64,000 nucleotides of DNA from Marinilabiliaceae bacterium (GTDB taxonomy: Bacteria; Bacteroidota; Bacteroidia; Bacteroidales; Marinilabiliaceae): contig WRMI01000001.1 in NCBI GenBank assembly GCA_009777175.1, positions 1-64,000 on the forward strand. The letters run 5' to 3'. This document shows, in pieces, positions 18,820-27,649 of this stretch. Positions within the stretch are counted from its first letter, which is position 1. Each line of letters begins with the position of its first letter. The translations under genes were made by a program, and so were the position numbers. Below the pieces are notes generated by a model. It saw nothing but the letters and a program-made list of their open reading frames with translations. It made no database searches and was not told where the DNA came from.

Positions 18820-18965
18820 AAAAGGAAACATTCCCAACGGAATGCCGGTTGCGTGTGTCGTTATTTTCTACCAAGCGAGGCATTCTTTTCGACAAGCTCA
18901 AAGCATTGCCTAACGGAATGCAAAAAACAAATAATAAGACATTTTGGTTTCCCCCGCAAAAGTAA
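18820..18965. repeat. GCATTCC-type hairpin repeat cluster
   Basis: Two hairpin cores (near 18827-18844 and 18903-18920), variants of GCATTCCTAACGGAATGC, are joined by TCTACCAAGCGAGGCATTC, TCGACAAGCTCAAAGCATTG and AGACATTTTGGTTTCC. The same parts recur in mixed order at 24540-24715 and 57905-58250. Nothing else is seen in the 18786-19030 gap. Confidence 0.75.
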
Positions 18966-19032
18966 TATTTCCCCATTTAACAACAAATAAATTTTTTATG
19001 GTCAAGAATTCTGAATAAAAAAATTTTTTTTA

Positions 19033-19107
19033 ATAAAACTAAAAAAATAGTTGCATAACTAAAATATTAGTTTTATCTTTGCACCGCAATTTTATTTATA
19101 AAACTAA
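19033..19107 (+). promoter_or_regulatory. blaI promoter overlapped by three ATAAAACTAA operator-like boxes
   Basis: The -33 TTG (19051-19053) and the -7 TATCTTTG (19074-19081) are 20 bases apart. Boxes of ATAAAACTAA lie at 19033-19042, inverted at 19067-19076 (touching the -7) and direct at 19098-19107 in the leader. This is what an autoregulated BlaI/MecI-type operon would show; the BlaI link is inferred. Confidence 0.7.
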
Positions 19108-19121
19108 TTAAAATAATAATA

Positions 19122-19523
19122 ATGAGAGAATTAACAAAAGCTGAAAGCGAAATTATGCAATTTCTTTGGCACAAAGAACGGGCATTTGTACAAGAAATTA
19201 TTGACGAAATGCCCCTGCCAAAGCCCGCATACAACACCGTTTCAACAATAATAAGAATTTTGGAACAAAAAGGAGTTGTTGGACATGAAGCCTTCGGACG
19301 CTCACACCGCTATTTTCCGTTAGTGAAAAAAGAAGAGTACACTAAAGGTTATATGAAAAATGTTTTACGAAATTATTTTAGCAATTCACCTGCGCAAATG
19401 GTTTCGTTTTTTACCCAGCAGGAAAATTTGTCAGTAAAAGAATTGGAAGATATCAAACTGCTGTTAGAAAATGAATTAAGTAAAAAAAAAGAAGTTAAAC
19501 CATCTAAAAAACCAAAGTTATGA
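19122..19523 (+). CDS. blaI: BlaI/MecI-family transcriptional repressor
   Basis: 133 residues. Winged-helix DNA-binding domain (LTKAESEIMQFLWHKERAFV, YNTVSTIIRILEQKGVV, FGRSHRYFPLVKKEEY) and a C-terminal dimerisation part, ending in a Lys-rich tail. In this family, cleavage by the membrane metallopeptidase encoded next door relieves repression. The TGA overlaps the next ATG (19520-19523). Its target here may be its own operon; no beta-lactamase gene is present. Confidence 0.9.
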   Translation: MRELTKAESEIMQFLWHKERAFVQEIIDEMPLPKPAYNTVSTIIRILEQKGVVGHEAFGRSHRYFPLVKKEEYTKGYMKNVLRNYFSNSPAQMVSFFTQQENLSVKELEDIKLLLENELSKKKEVKPSKKPKL

Positions 19524-20797
19524 ATTTTATCGAATTTATTTTAAAATCAAGTCTAATTGTTGCGTTTCTTTGGATAATCTATCATTTTTTGATGCGCAAA
19601 GAACCATATCTATTATTTAATCGATGGGTGTTGCTTGGAATAATTTTGTTTTGTATAATTTTACCAAACGTGCAACTCCCTGTTTTACCGCCTGTTATGG
19701 TGGAAACAGCAACTATTACCGAAATAAAAATAGATGAAACTTTAGAAATATTAGCAGAAACAAATCAAACCTCTTTTTCGTGGGTTTTGTTGTTCTATAT
19801 AACTTATTTTATTGGCATGGGATATTTCTTGATTCGATTTTTCAAAAGGATGTATATAATAAGGAATAGAATTGCCAAGAATAGTTTTATGAACACTGAA
19901 AATATTACTGCTTTTACTTTTTTCCGCAAAATTTACATCGACCGAAGCAAATTTTCAGATGACGATTATGAAACAATTTTGTGGCACGAACAGGCTCACG
20001 CGCGGCAACTACACAGTTTGGATTTAGTTCTGGCAGAATTACTGATTATTTTGCAATGGTTCAATCCATTTGTATGGAAACTGAAAAAATCATTAGCCGA
20101 GTTGCACGAATATCTTGCCGACAGGCACGTGGTTGCACAAGGCGTTCCAATCGAACAGTACAAACAACTGTTATATAATCAAGCAACAGGCGTATATCCG
20201 GAATATGCCAATGCTTTTAGTTATTCACTGATTAAAAAACGATTAATTATGGTGTCCAAAATCAAAAATGGAAATCGGGCTGCTTTGAAAATCTGCTGCC
20301 TGATTTTCGCAATGGTTATGACTGTTGCATGGTCTTGTTTTACCAATTCAAAGCAGGAAACTCCTGAAACGGACCCCGTTTCGGTTGAAGTACCTGACGA
20401 AAATTTGGCTGAAATTGAGACTGAAATCGAACAAGAGGAACTCTACGACGAAGAATTAGCAAAAGATGCATTAGCAGTCGTAGATAAATCTCCTCAATTT
20501 CCCGGTGGTGAAATAGCATTACTAAAATTTATCGCCGACGAAGTTAAGTATCCCGACGAAGCGAAGGAAAAGGGAATTGAAGGTAGGGTTATGGTACAGT
20601 TTATTGTTGATGCAGAAGGTGATGTGAGAAATGTTAAAGTGATGAGAAAAGTTCACCCTCTGTTAGACAAAGAAGCTGTGAGGGCTATCAATGTTTTGCC
20701 CAAATGGATTCCGGGAGAGCAGAATGGAAAGCCAGTAAATGTTTATTACACTATTCCGATTAACTTTACATTACAAAAGGAAGCAAAGGAAGAGTGA
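19520..20797 (+). CDS. BlaR1-type M56 membrane metallopeptidase with TonB C-terminal domain
   Basis: 425 residues. Membrane helices at the N-terminus (about 5-25 and 36-52) and near 88-107. The cytoplasmic zinc site is HEQAH (H156, E157, H160) with downstream ELHEYLADRHV. A further membrane helix lies near 265-280, then an acidic linker, then a TonB-type domain (about 330-420; PQFPGGEIALLKFIADEVKYP, GRVMVQFIVDAEGDV, PKWIPGEQNGKPV). The penicillin-sensor domain of classical BlaR1 is replaced by TonB_C, a usual Bacteroidota arrangement. Likely senses an envelope signal and cleaves the BlaI-like repressor. Confidence 0.9.
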   Translation: MNFIEFILKSSLIVAFLWIIYHFLMRKEPYLLFNRWVLLGIILFCIILPNVQLPVLPPVMVETATITEIKIDETLEILAETNQTSFSWVLLFYITYFIGMGYFLIRFFKRMYIIRNRIAKNSFMNTENITAFTFFRKIYIDRSKFSDDDYETILWHEQAHARQLHSLDLVLAELLIILQWFNPFVWKLKKSLAELHEYLADRHVVAQGVPIEQYKQLLYNQATGVYPEYANAFSYSLIKKRLIMVSKIKNGNRAALKICCLIFAMVMTVAWSCFTNSKQETPETDPVSVEVPDENLAEIETEIEQEELYDEELAKDALAVVDKSPQFPGGEIALLKFIADEVKYPDEAKEKGIEGRVMVQFIVDAEGDVRNVKVMRKVHPLLDKEAVRAINVLPKWIPGEQNGKPVNVYYTIPINFTLQKEAKEE

Positions 20798-20812
20798 TTA
20801 TGAATTGAGTAT

Positions 20813-20855
20813 CAATTAATCCCTTGCGGTAAAGCGGGGGATTAATTGTTTTTTT
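20813..20855 (+). terminator. Rho-independent terminator of blaI-blaR1
   Basis: Perfect stem CAATTAATCCC (20813-20823) / GGGATTAATTG (20838-20848) with a 14-base loop, followed by seven T. Confidence 0.9.
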
Positions 20856-20928
20856 ATAGGAATTATGTTTAAAATACATTATTTATTCGGAGTTCAAACT
20901 TTTAGTTTTCATAAGGGAATGGATTTTT

Positions 20929-21034
20929 GCACACAGATAACACAGATACGAAAGAATTTCACAGATTTTACTTTTCAGCAAGTTATCCTCGAAAAAATCT
21001 GTGTATATCTGTTTAATCTGTGTCATCTGTGTGC
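20929..21034. repeat. CACAGAT palindromic repeat
   Basis: Left arm holds several CACAGAT units, right arm the complementary ATCTGTG units; arms of about 40 bp can pair. It is followed at once by TTATGAATAATGC. A half copy lies at 33471-33515. Confidence 0.8.
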
Positions 21035-21083
21035 TTATGAATAATGCCTGTCAAATAAATAAAAATAAATAAAATCATCTATA

Positions 21084-23450
21084 ATGTTAATAAATAATTT
21101 ACAATTAGCAATTATTCAGTTGAAAAAATACCCGTTTTTTTCAATAATTTCAATTATAAGCCTTACTATCGGTATAGCTTCAACAATTTTAATTTACTTA
21201 TGGATTCAAAACGAATATTCTTATGAAAAGTTTCATAAAAATTCTGATGAGATATATCGTGTTTTGCATCTAAAAAATGAAAGTGGACAGATAGTAAAAA
21301 GCGACCGGTCATTGTTACCACTTGCTGCGGCGTTATGTTCGGATTTTCCTCAAATAGAAAATGCTACATTAATAAAGTATGAAGGCGAAATACATTTTCG
21401 TTGCGGGGAGCATCTTTATCAGGAAGAAATCAGTTTGGTAGATGCTCAATTTTTTAAGATATTTTCATTTCCCGTTGTAGAAGGCGACCCAATTGAAGCA
21501 ATGCAATCTACAAATGTTGTGGTAATTACCGATGTAGTTGCAAAGAAAATTTTTGGCGAAGAGCCCGCATTAGGAAAAACCATTCGATTATTAGATTATA
21601 AGAACATTGAATGTGTCGTAGGCGCGGTTATCAGCGTGCCGGCTCAATCGCATATTGGGCTCAGTATTGTAATATCAATAAAATGGTATGAAACAAGCCC
21701 AGCCAGTTTTTTATTAAATAGTTGGACAAAAGGGGAAAATACGGTTGTTTATGTTAAAATGGTTAAAAATGCACGTTTTAATTCGCAAACGCGGAAAGAT
21801 TTACAAGACTATTTGAGCAAACATCAAAAGAATCATGACAAGTTGTTGTTTCAGCCTTTGAAAGATATTCATCTACATTCCGACTTTTTTTCATATAATG
21901 ACAAAAATCGCGGTAACTATAAGAATATCTTTATTGTAGCAGGTTTAGCATTATTGATATTGTCAATGGGTGCATTTAATTTTACGGTTTTAGAAACTGC
22001 ACTCGGCTCGCAGCGGGGAAAAGAAGTAGCAATTCGGAAAGTTTACGGGGCATCAATTTTGGCTCTGTTATCACAATTTTTTTCGGAAACAATTTTAAAA
22101 TCTGTTATTGCATTATGTTTAGCGGTCGTTACAATTTATTTGACTTTACCTTTTTTTAATCAATTAGCAGACGTGAAATTAGAGTTGGTTTTCTCCGTTA
22201 CAACAATTATTTCATTATTTGTGATTGGAATTATTTCAGCGCTATTTGCAGGTGCATATCCTGCATTTTTTCTCACTTCACTAAGTCCATTCAAAGCGTT
22301 TCGTGGAGGCTCAAAAAAAGGAATAACATCTATTTTGGTTAAACAATTGGTATTGTTTCAATTCACTATTTCTGTTATTATGATTATTTCTACTATAACG
22401 ATTCAAAAACAATTGCATTATACTAAAACGGCTGATTTAGGCTTGGATAAAAAAGATATTGTGATTTTTCATACAGGTTTGTATTACCATATAAACAGTT
22501 TGAAAAAAGTGATACTCGAAAATTCATATATCAAAGCAGTTTCTATTGGCAGTGCTATTGACAATTGGGTATGGGAAGGAAATTTTAAATGGTTTGGACA
22601 AAACAATGCTCCCGATTCTGCACGAATGAATATGATTTGGGTAGATGGTGATTTTGATAAGGTTTATGGGCTTAAGATGTTAGATGGAGAATTTTTGAAA
22701 GGCGATTTTGATTCTTATTGGACAAATAGTGAACATCAAGCCGTTATTAACGAAGAAGCGGCAAAACTTATTGGAATAGAAAATCCAATTGGTATCAAAA
22801 TTAGAGTACCTCTCTGGGGGGATTTTACAATTTGTGGAATAGTAAAAAATTTTCATTTTCGTCCTTTGCACGAACCTCTTGCACCTCTTGTTATGTTTTA
22901 CAGCCCAGAAACCATTGAAAAGGTTCATGTAAAAATAGTTCCGGGTAGTGAAACTGAAACTTTGAATTATCTTAAAACTACATACGAGCGAATGAGACCC
23001 GACCATGTATTTGATTATCAATTTTTTGAAAATATTTTAGATAATAATTACAGAGTTGAAAAAAATGTTGGAAATATTTTCATTCTATTTTCCTTGTTGT
23101 CAATTTTGATTTCTATTCTTGGAATTTTGGGAATGTTGACTTTTTCTACTGAAAGGAGGGTGAAAGAAATTAGTTTACGAAAAATAAATGGGGCAAAAGC
23201 ATTTGATATAAATTTTTTGTTTTTGAAAGAATATATAATCTGGGTACTTGTTGCAATAGTTATTGCTATTCCGATTGCATGGTATTTTATCAATTTATGG
23301 CTTAAAAATTTTGCTTTCAAAACCGGTTTAAGTTGGTGGATTTTTGTGTCTGCAGGGTTTATTGTCGTTTTAATTGCAGTGGTTACGGTTTATGTTCAAA
23401 CATTTCGAGCAGCACGAACTAATTGTATTGTGGGGCTGAGAAAGGAGTAG
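21084..23450 (+). CDS. FtsX/MacB-type ABC transporter permease
   Basis: 788 residues. N-terminal membrane helix (about 19-41), a long periplasmic MacB-type domain with GEEPALGKTIRL, then FtsX blocks. The first is near 285-410 (ILSMGAFNFTVLETALGSQ, RGKEVAIRKVYGAS). A second half follows with a MacB-type periplasmic loop and a last FtsX block (LGMLTFSTERRVKEISLRKI, NGAKAFDINFLF). Permeases of this class move peptides, lipids or drugs with a separate MacB-type ATPase; none is next to it. The stop TAG sits in the first copy of a GTAGTGAGTAGTG repeat. Confidence 0.9.
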   Translation: MLINNLQLAIIQLKKYPFFSIISIISLTIGIASTILIYLWIQNEYSYEKFHKNSDEIYRVLHLKNESGQIVKSDRSLLPLAAALCSDFPQIENATLIKYEGEIHFRCGEHLYQEEISLVDAQFFKIFSFPVVEGDPIEAMQSTNVVVITDVVAKKIFGEEPALGKTIRLLDYKNIECVVGAVISVPAQSHIGLSIVISIKWYETSPASFLLNSWTKGENTVVYVKMVKNARFNSQTRKDLQDYLSKHQKNHDKLLFQPLKDIHLHSDFFSYNDKNRGNYKNIFIVAGLALLILSMGAFNFTVLETALGSQRGKEVAIRKVYGASILALLSQFFSETILKSVIALCLAVVTIYLTLPFFNQLADVKLELVFSVTTIISLFVIGIISALFAGAYPAFFLTSLSPFKAFRGGSKKGITSILVKQLVLFQFTISVIMIISTITIQKQLHYTKTADLGLDKKDIVIFHTGLYYHINSLKKVILENSYIKAVSIGSAIDNWVWEGNFKWFGQNNAPDSARMNMIWVDGDFDKVYGLKMLDGEFLKGDFDSYWTNSEHQAVINEEAAKLIGIENPIGIKIRVPLWGDFTICGIVKNFHFRPLHEPLAPLVMFYSPETIEKVHVKIVPGSETETLNYLKTTYERMRPDHVFDYQFFENILDNNYRVEKNVGNIFILFSLLSILISILGILGMLTFSTERRVKEISLRKINGAKAFDINFLFLKEYIIWVLVAIVIAIPIAWYFINLWLKNFAFKTGLSWWIFVSAGFIVVLIAVVTVYVQTFRAARTNCIVGLRKE

Positions 23451-23578
23451 TGAGTAGTGTTATTGAAATGCAATATTTCCCCAAAGCTTCCTTTTTGGTG
23501 TTGTAGGCAATGCGGGCGGGAGCTTTTTACCAAATTGATAACATTTTTACAAAATGTTTTTCAAATTTAAAAAAAATA

Positions 23579-23609
23579 TTTGTGTTTAAAGAATAAATAT
23601 GTATTTTTG
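23579..23609 (+). promoter_or_regulatory. Promoter of the toxin-antitoxin pair
   Basis: TTTG (23579-23582), 19 bases, TATTTTTG (23602-23609): a full match to the Bacteroidota promoter, 20 bases before the antitoxin ATG. Confidence 0.75.
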
Positions 23610-23628
23610 CGAAAAAATAAATTGAATT

Positions 23629-23835
23629 ATGGCAACGATAGTTATTGATGTAGATAATCGAAGCAGTGCCTCAAAGATAATGCAGGCAATCCGCTTATTT
23701 AGTGGGGTTAGGAACGTTGTTCTTGAAAAAGATGTACGTTATCCACACTTGGATAAATCAATTCAAGAAATAAATGAGGGAAAAGTTACTCGATGTAAGT
23801 CCGTAGATGAATTAATGGATAAACTCAATTCGTAG
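23629..23835 (+). CDS. Antitoxin of the YafQ-type pair
   Basis: 68 residues (MATIVIDVDNRSSASKIMQAI ... SVDELMDKLNS). An N-terminal strand and two helices, with the C-terminal tail expected to wrap the toxin. It is called antitoxin mainly because it precedes a clear YafQ-type toxin by 4 bases behind its own promoter. It is not an obvious DinJ/RelB ribbon-helix-helix protein. In such pairs the antitoxin usually represses the promoter. Confidence 0.75.
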   Translation: MATIVIDVDNRSSASKIMQAIRLFSGVRNVVLEKDVRYPHLDKSIQEINEGKVTRCKSVDELMDKLNS

Positions 23836-23839
23836 AAAA

Positions 23840-24115
23840 ATGTATGAAATAGAATTTTCCAATAGTTTCAAGAAAGATTACAAGCGGGTTAAGAAGAGGG
23901 GGTTTAATAACTTGCCTTTGTTGTCCGAAGTGTTTGGTCAACTGATAGAAAAGGGATGTGTAGACAATGTTTTCCGTCCACACAAACTTGTAGGAAATTA
24001 TGCAGGGTGCTGGGAATGTCATATACAACCCGATTGGCTGTTGATTTGGAAAATTGATGAAAACTCAAAATTGATAAAGTTGATAGCCACAGGAACACAT
24101 TCTGACTTGTTTTAA
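23840..24115 (+). CDS. YafQ-family mRNA interferase toxin
   Basis: 91 residues, full length. KKDYKRVKKRG at the start, PHKLVGNYAGCWECHIQPDW, LLIWKI and TGTHSDLF at the end. H48, H61, D65 and H87 line up with the four catalytic residues of YafQ, so the toxin looks active. It would cut ribosome-bound mRNA when freed from its antitoxin. Followed by a 700-base repeat-rich region. Confidence 0.92.
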   Translation: MYEIEFSNSFKKDYKRVKKRGFNNLPLLSEVFGQLIEKGCVDNVFRPHKLVGNYAGCWECHIQPDWLLIWKIDENSKLIKLIATGTHSDLF

Positions 24116-24796
24116 CCTATAAAACGAAAAAATGCACTGCCTCCAACGAAACGGTTTATCTCAAGCAGTGGTGTAGCTCCACTTTTTAGTTATTTCATTC
24201 GGTTTAGCTATACTTTGTGCTTGTCTAAAAAGCGGTGCATTGAATTTATTGAAATGAATGCTTCTTTTTTTTGACGATCCCCCGAGTTGCGCTTTTAGGT
24301 CGACCGCAAGGGTACGCATCTACCGGGTTTTCTATGTGGCACTCCTTGCGGAGGGCTGCTGTGTGGGATGAATGGAGATGGTGAGGTTTGGTGAGGATAT
24401 AGCAAAATAGATTCCTCACTTCGTTCGGAATGACTCTATAACCATTTATCACTCTATCACACTAGAACGGTCAGTCATTCCGAATGGAATAAAGTGAAAT
24501 GAGGAATCTAACCGAATGTAAGAGTCTCAGTTTTCCACATTCCACTAGGCGATGCATTGAGCTTGTCGAAAATGAATGTGACGCTTGGTAGAAAATAATT
24601 TCAAAGCATAAAAACGCATTCCGTTAGGAATGCGACCAAATTACCATTAATGACATGAAAAGGGATGCATTCCTAACGAAATGCAAAAAACCAAAATGTA
24701 GGACATTTTCGTTTCCTCAGCAATAATAGATTTTTCCTTATAAAATAACAAAAAAAAGTTTGTGAGGTAAGGAACTCTGAAAATAGTTTTTTTTAT
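24116..24796. repeat. Repeat-rich intergenic region
   Basis: No gene is seen. It holds GACCGCAAGGGTACGC (about 24301), stretches related to TTCCGAATGAAATGAGGAATC (24405-24435 and 24475-24515), TGCATTGAGCTTGTCGAAA (about 24552) and two GCATTCC-type hairpins (24615-24633, 24666-24684). The ACATTTTCGTTTCC tail also occurs near 18940. Confidence 0.7.
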
Positions 24797-24798
24797 AT

Positions 24799-24840
24799 TT
24801 TTTCAAAAAAACCTGCATATGCAGGTATTTTTTTTGAAAA
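24799..24840. terminator. Long perfect-centre hairpin, possible bidirectional terminator
   Basis: ACCTGCATATGCAGGT (24811-24826) is a perfect palindrome flanked by TTTCAAAAAA and TTTTTTTTGAAA, which pair as well. A/T runs on both sides would suit termination in either direction. Confidence 0.5.
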
Positions 24841-24914
24841 TAGTTGCGTTTCTTTGCAAAAATTTTTTATATACTTTTTTGAGGTTGCGCCCGACACAAA
24901 TCAGGGTTTTTAAT

Positions 24915-27260
24915 ATGAAAAAAATAGTAATTTATTCAGTAATTGTCGCTTTTACAAGTTTGAGTATAACAGTAAATGCACAAACAATCCGCTATGTAAC
25001 CCCCAATGGAACGGGAAATGGTACTTCGTGGATTAATGCCGCAAGTGATATACAAACTATGATAAACTTGTCAGAATCAGGCGACCAAGTATGGATTAGA
25101 TATGGTAACTATCTGCTTGAAGAATCTTTGGAAATGAAAGCGGGCGTTCAAGTTTTCGGAAGTTTTTTTGGAAACGAAACATCTTTCAACAACCGTCCTA
25201 AAAGCGATATTGACCTAAATGGAACAATTGAACCGTGGGAATTTACATACGCAACTGTTTTAGACGGACAAAATGATTGCAGAATATTAAATCAGGCAAC
25301 TAATTTCACTGTTGAAACCGTTTGGGATGGCTTAACAATTGCCAATGGCTATTCAGAGCAAATTGGACAATCTGCTGCTCTCGCAGGCGGTGTTTATATC
25401 AGAGAAAACGGTAAACTTATTAATTCTATAATAAGCGATAACGAAACAGAAGGAGCACATTCAGCAGGAGGAGGAGTTTATGTTAATCTTGGAACAATTG
25501 CTTATTGTTTGATAAATGAAAACACAGCGGGTAACGGTGGCGGAATTTATAATTATTCAGGAACGGTTAGTGAATGTATGATAACAGAAAATAGCGGGCG
25601 AAGTGGTGGCGGAATTTACAACAATAAAGGAAACGTAATTAATTGTATGATTAGTGATAATTTTGTAAATTATTTAGGTGGTGGACTTTATAATTACGGT
25701 GGAGGAATAGTTACAAATTGTACCGTTAGCAACAATACAGCAAATATGGGAACAAGTGGAGGCGGCATATATAATAAGGATGGAACAATAATCGATTGTA
25801 CTGTCAGTGAGAACAATACCTTAGGTAACGGTGGTGGCATAGCCAACGAAGGAACAATTTTTAACTGCATTGTAAGTGCTAATAGTTCCGAAAACAATGG
25901 TGGTGGAATATACAATCTTACGGGTGGAATTGTAAATGACTGTACAGTAAGCCAAAACTATGCCAAAAATGGCGGCGGGATATACAACAGTTATGGAATT
26001 ATTTCAAGATGTACCGTCAACAACAACGAAACTTCAATTATGGGAGGCGGTGTTTTTAACACTCACGGAAGTATAAATAATTGTACAATAAGTTGGAATG
26101 AAATTTTGTGTGGAGATGCAAGTATTTGCTACGGAGGCGGAATATATAACGAAAATGGTAGTGTAACTAATTGTAAAACAGACAATAACACTGCAAAGCA
26201 TAACGGTGCAAACGGCGAATCTTTTGGAGGTGGAATATATAATATCAACGGAACTTTAACAAATTGTTTGATAGTAAGCAATAAAGTTATGACAAATTTT
26301 ATTGGTGATGCTTATGGAGGTGGTATTGCCAATGGTAACGGAACTGTTACAAATTGTACGGTTGTATGGAATTGGTCATATTCAGCGGTAGGAAATGGAG
26401 TTGGAGGTGGAATTCACAACTTTAATAATGGAACGGTAAACAATAGTATTATTTGGGAAAACTCTGCAAATGATGGAGAAATTGGAAGCGATGGATCAGC
26501 CACAACTGTTTCGTATTCAGCCATAGCGGACGGATATGCAGGAGAGGGAAATATAATTTTAAGTTTAGATAATATGGCGGGTGGTCCAATGTTTGTCGAC
26601 CCTGAAGAAAATGTTGAAGATAATTACAGACTATTGGAAGGTTCTCCGTGCATTGATGCTGGAAACAATAACTTTGTGGCATTAACAAACGCACTTGATT
26701 TAGATGGAAATCCAAGAGTTGAGAACGGCATAGTTGATATGGGCGCTTATGAATCGCCAAACTTAAATACAACTTACTCAATTAGCGGAAAAGTTACACA
26801 TATCGGAAACCCCGTTGCAGGAGTAACCATTTCGCATACAGCGGGACACCCTGTACTTACAAATTCGCAGGGTGAATACGTTATCAGAGTAAATGAAGGT
26901 AGTAATGTAACAATTACGCCCATTTTGGCAGGATTTATCTTTACACCTTCAAGCATTACTCATACAAATGTTACAGAAGATATTACAAATCAGAATTTTA
27001 CCATTGACGAATCAGGAATTTTCGATGTAACACACGAAAATGGTACGATTTTAGTTTATCCAAATCCCACAAGTGGGAAGTTTTCAGTTTTCAGTTTTCA
27101 GTTTTCAGAAAACAGTGTTGAAATATTTGATATAACAGGCAGAAAACTTGCAACTTTTAAACTTGATATACTTTTAACTGAAATAGATATATCCCATTTG
27201 CAAAATGGAATTTATTTTTTAAACATTGAAAATAAAACAATTAAAATAGTGAAAAACTAA
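24915..27260 (+). CDS. Secreted beta-helix protein (choice-of-anchor Q type) with T9SS sorting domain
   Basis: 781 residues from the ATG at 24915, which opens a signal peptide (MKKIVIYSVIVAF ... VNAQ); the upstream in-frame start would precede it with 32 unlikely residues. About fifteen GGGIYN/GGGVYN turns alternate with N-C-T/I strands, the sign of a right-handed parallel beta-helix of the pectin-lyase fold. Next come a choice-of-anchor Q region (GGPMFVDPEEN, SPCIDAGNN, DLDGNPR, VDMGAYE), a carboxypeptidase-regulatory-like domain (ISGKVTHIGNPVAGVTI) and a type A sorting domain (VYPNPTSGKFSV ... NGIYFLNIENKTIKIVK). Exported through the outer membrane. No catalytic residues recognised; adhesin-like or glycan-binding roles are possible. 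Confidence 0.88.
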   Translation: MKKIVIYSVIVAFTSLSITVNAQTIRYVTPNGTGNGTSWINAASDIQTMINLSESGDQVWIRYGNYLLEESLEMKAGVQVFGSFFGNETSFNNRPKSDIDLNGTIEPWEFTYATVLDGQNDCRILNQATNFTVETVWDGLTIANGYSEQIGQSAALAGGVYIRENGKLINSIISDNETEGAHSAGGGVYVNLGTIAYCLINENTAGNGGGIYNYSGTVSECMITENSGRSGGGIYNNKGNVINCMISDNFVNYLGGGLYNYGGGIVTNCTVSNNTANMGTSGGGIYNKDGTIIDCTVSENNTLGNGGGIANEGTIFNCIVSANSSENNGGGIYNLTGGIVNDCTVSQNYAKNGGGIYNSYGIISRCTVNNNETSIMGGGVFNTHGSINNCTISWNEILCGDASICYGGGIYNENGSVTNCKTDNNTAKHNGANGESFGGGIYNINGTLTNCLIVSNKVMTNFIGDAYGGGIANGNGTVTNCTVVWNWSYSAVGNGVGGGIHNFNNGTVNNSIIWENSANDGEIGSDGSATTVSYSAIADGYAGEGNIILSLDNMAGGPMFVDPEENVEDNYRLLEGSPCIDAGNNNFVALTNALDLDGNPRVENGIVDMGAYESPNLNTTYSISGKVTHIGNPVAGVTISHTAGHPVLTNSQGEYVIRVNEGSNVTITPILAGFIFTPSSITHTNVTEDITNQNFTIDESGIFDVTHENGTILVYPNPTSGKFSVFSFQFSENSVEIFDITGRKLATFKLDILLTEIDISHLQNGIYFLNIENKTIKIVKN

Positions 27261-27262
27261 CT

Positions 27263-27640
27263 TCGTGCAACTCTGTGAACTCTTTGTGCGCCTTCGTGGT
27301 AGAATCTTTTTTTTTACCACAAAGGAACACAAAGGTTTCACAAAGGAACACAAAGAAAATAAATATTAGTGTGTAGAGTATAGAGTATAGAGTATAGAGT
27401 GTAGAGTGTAGAGTATAGAGTGTAGATTTGAACTATGAGACTATAAACTATGAAACCATTAAACTATAAAACTATAAAACTAACAACTTCTCATTCACTC
27501 ATTTCTACTAAGGGAACTTATAAAAATAAGGGATATCTTTACTCATTCAATGATAACTGAAAACTGACAACTGATAACTGAAAACTGACAACTGACAACT
27601 GAAAACTGAAAACTGAAAACTGAAAACTGATAACTAAAAA
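27263..27640. repeat. Stack of five different short repeats
   Basis: In order: a CACAAAG palindrome (27263-27356); GTAGAGTATA units (about 27372-27425); ACTATAAA units (27430-27482); an ACTCATT remnant; then about a dozen GAAAACTGACAACTGATAAC-type units (27548-27635) ending 15 bases before the next ATG. No gene is seen. Confidence 0.85.
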
Positions 27641-27649
27641 TATAAACAG

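Noticed and set aside
24246-24452. Minus-strand 68-codon open frame
   Set aside because: It covers interspersed repeats only; the peptide has no family features.
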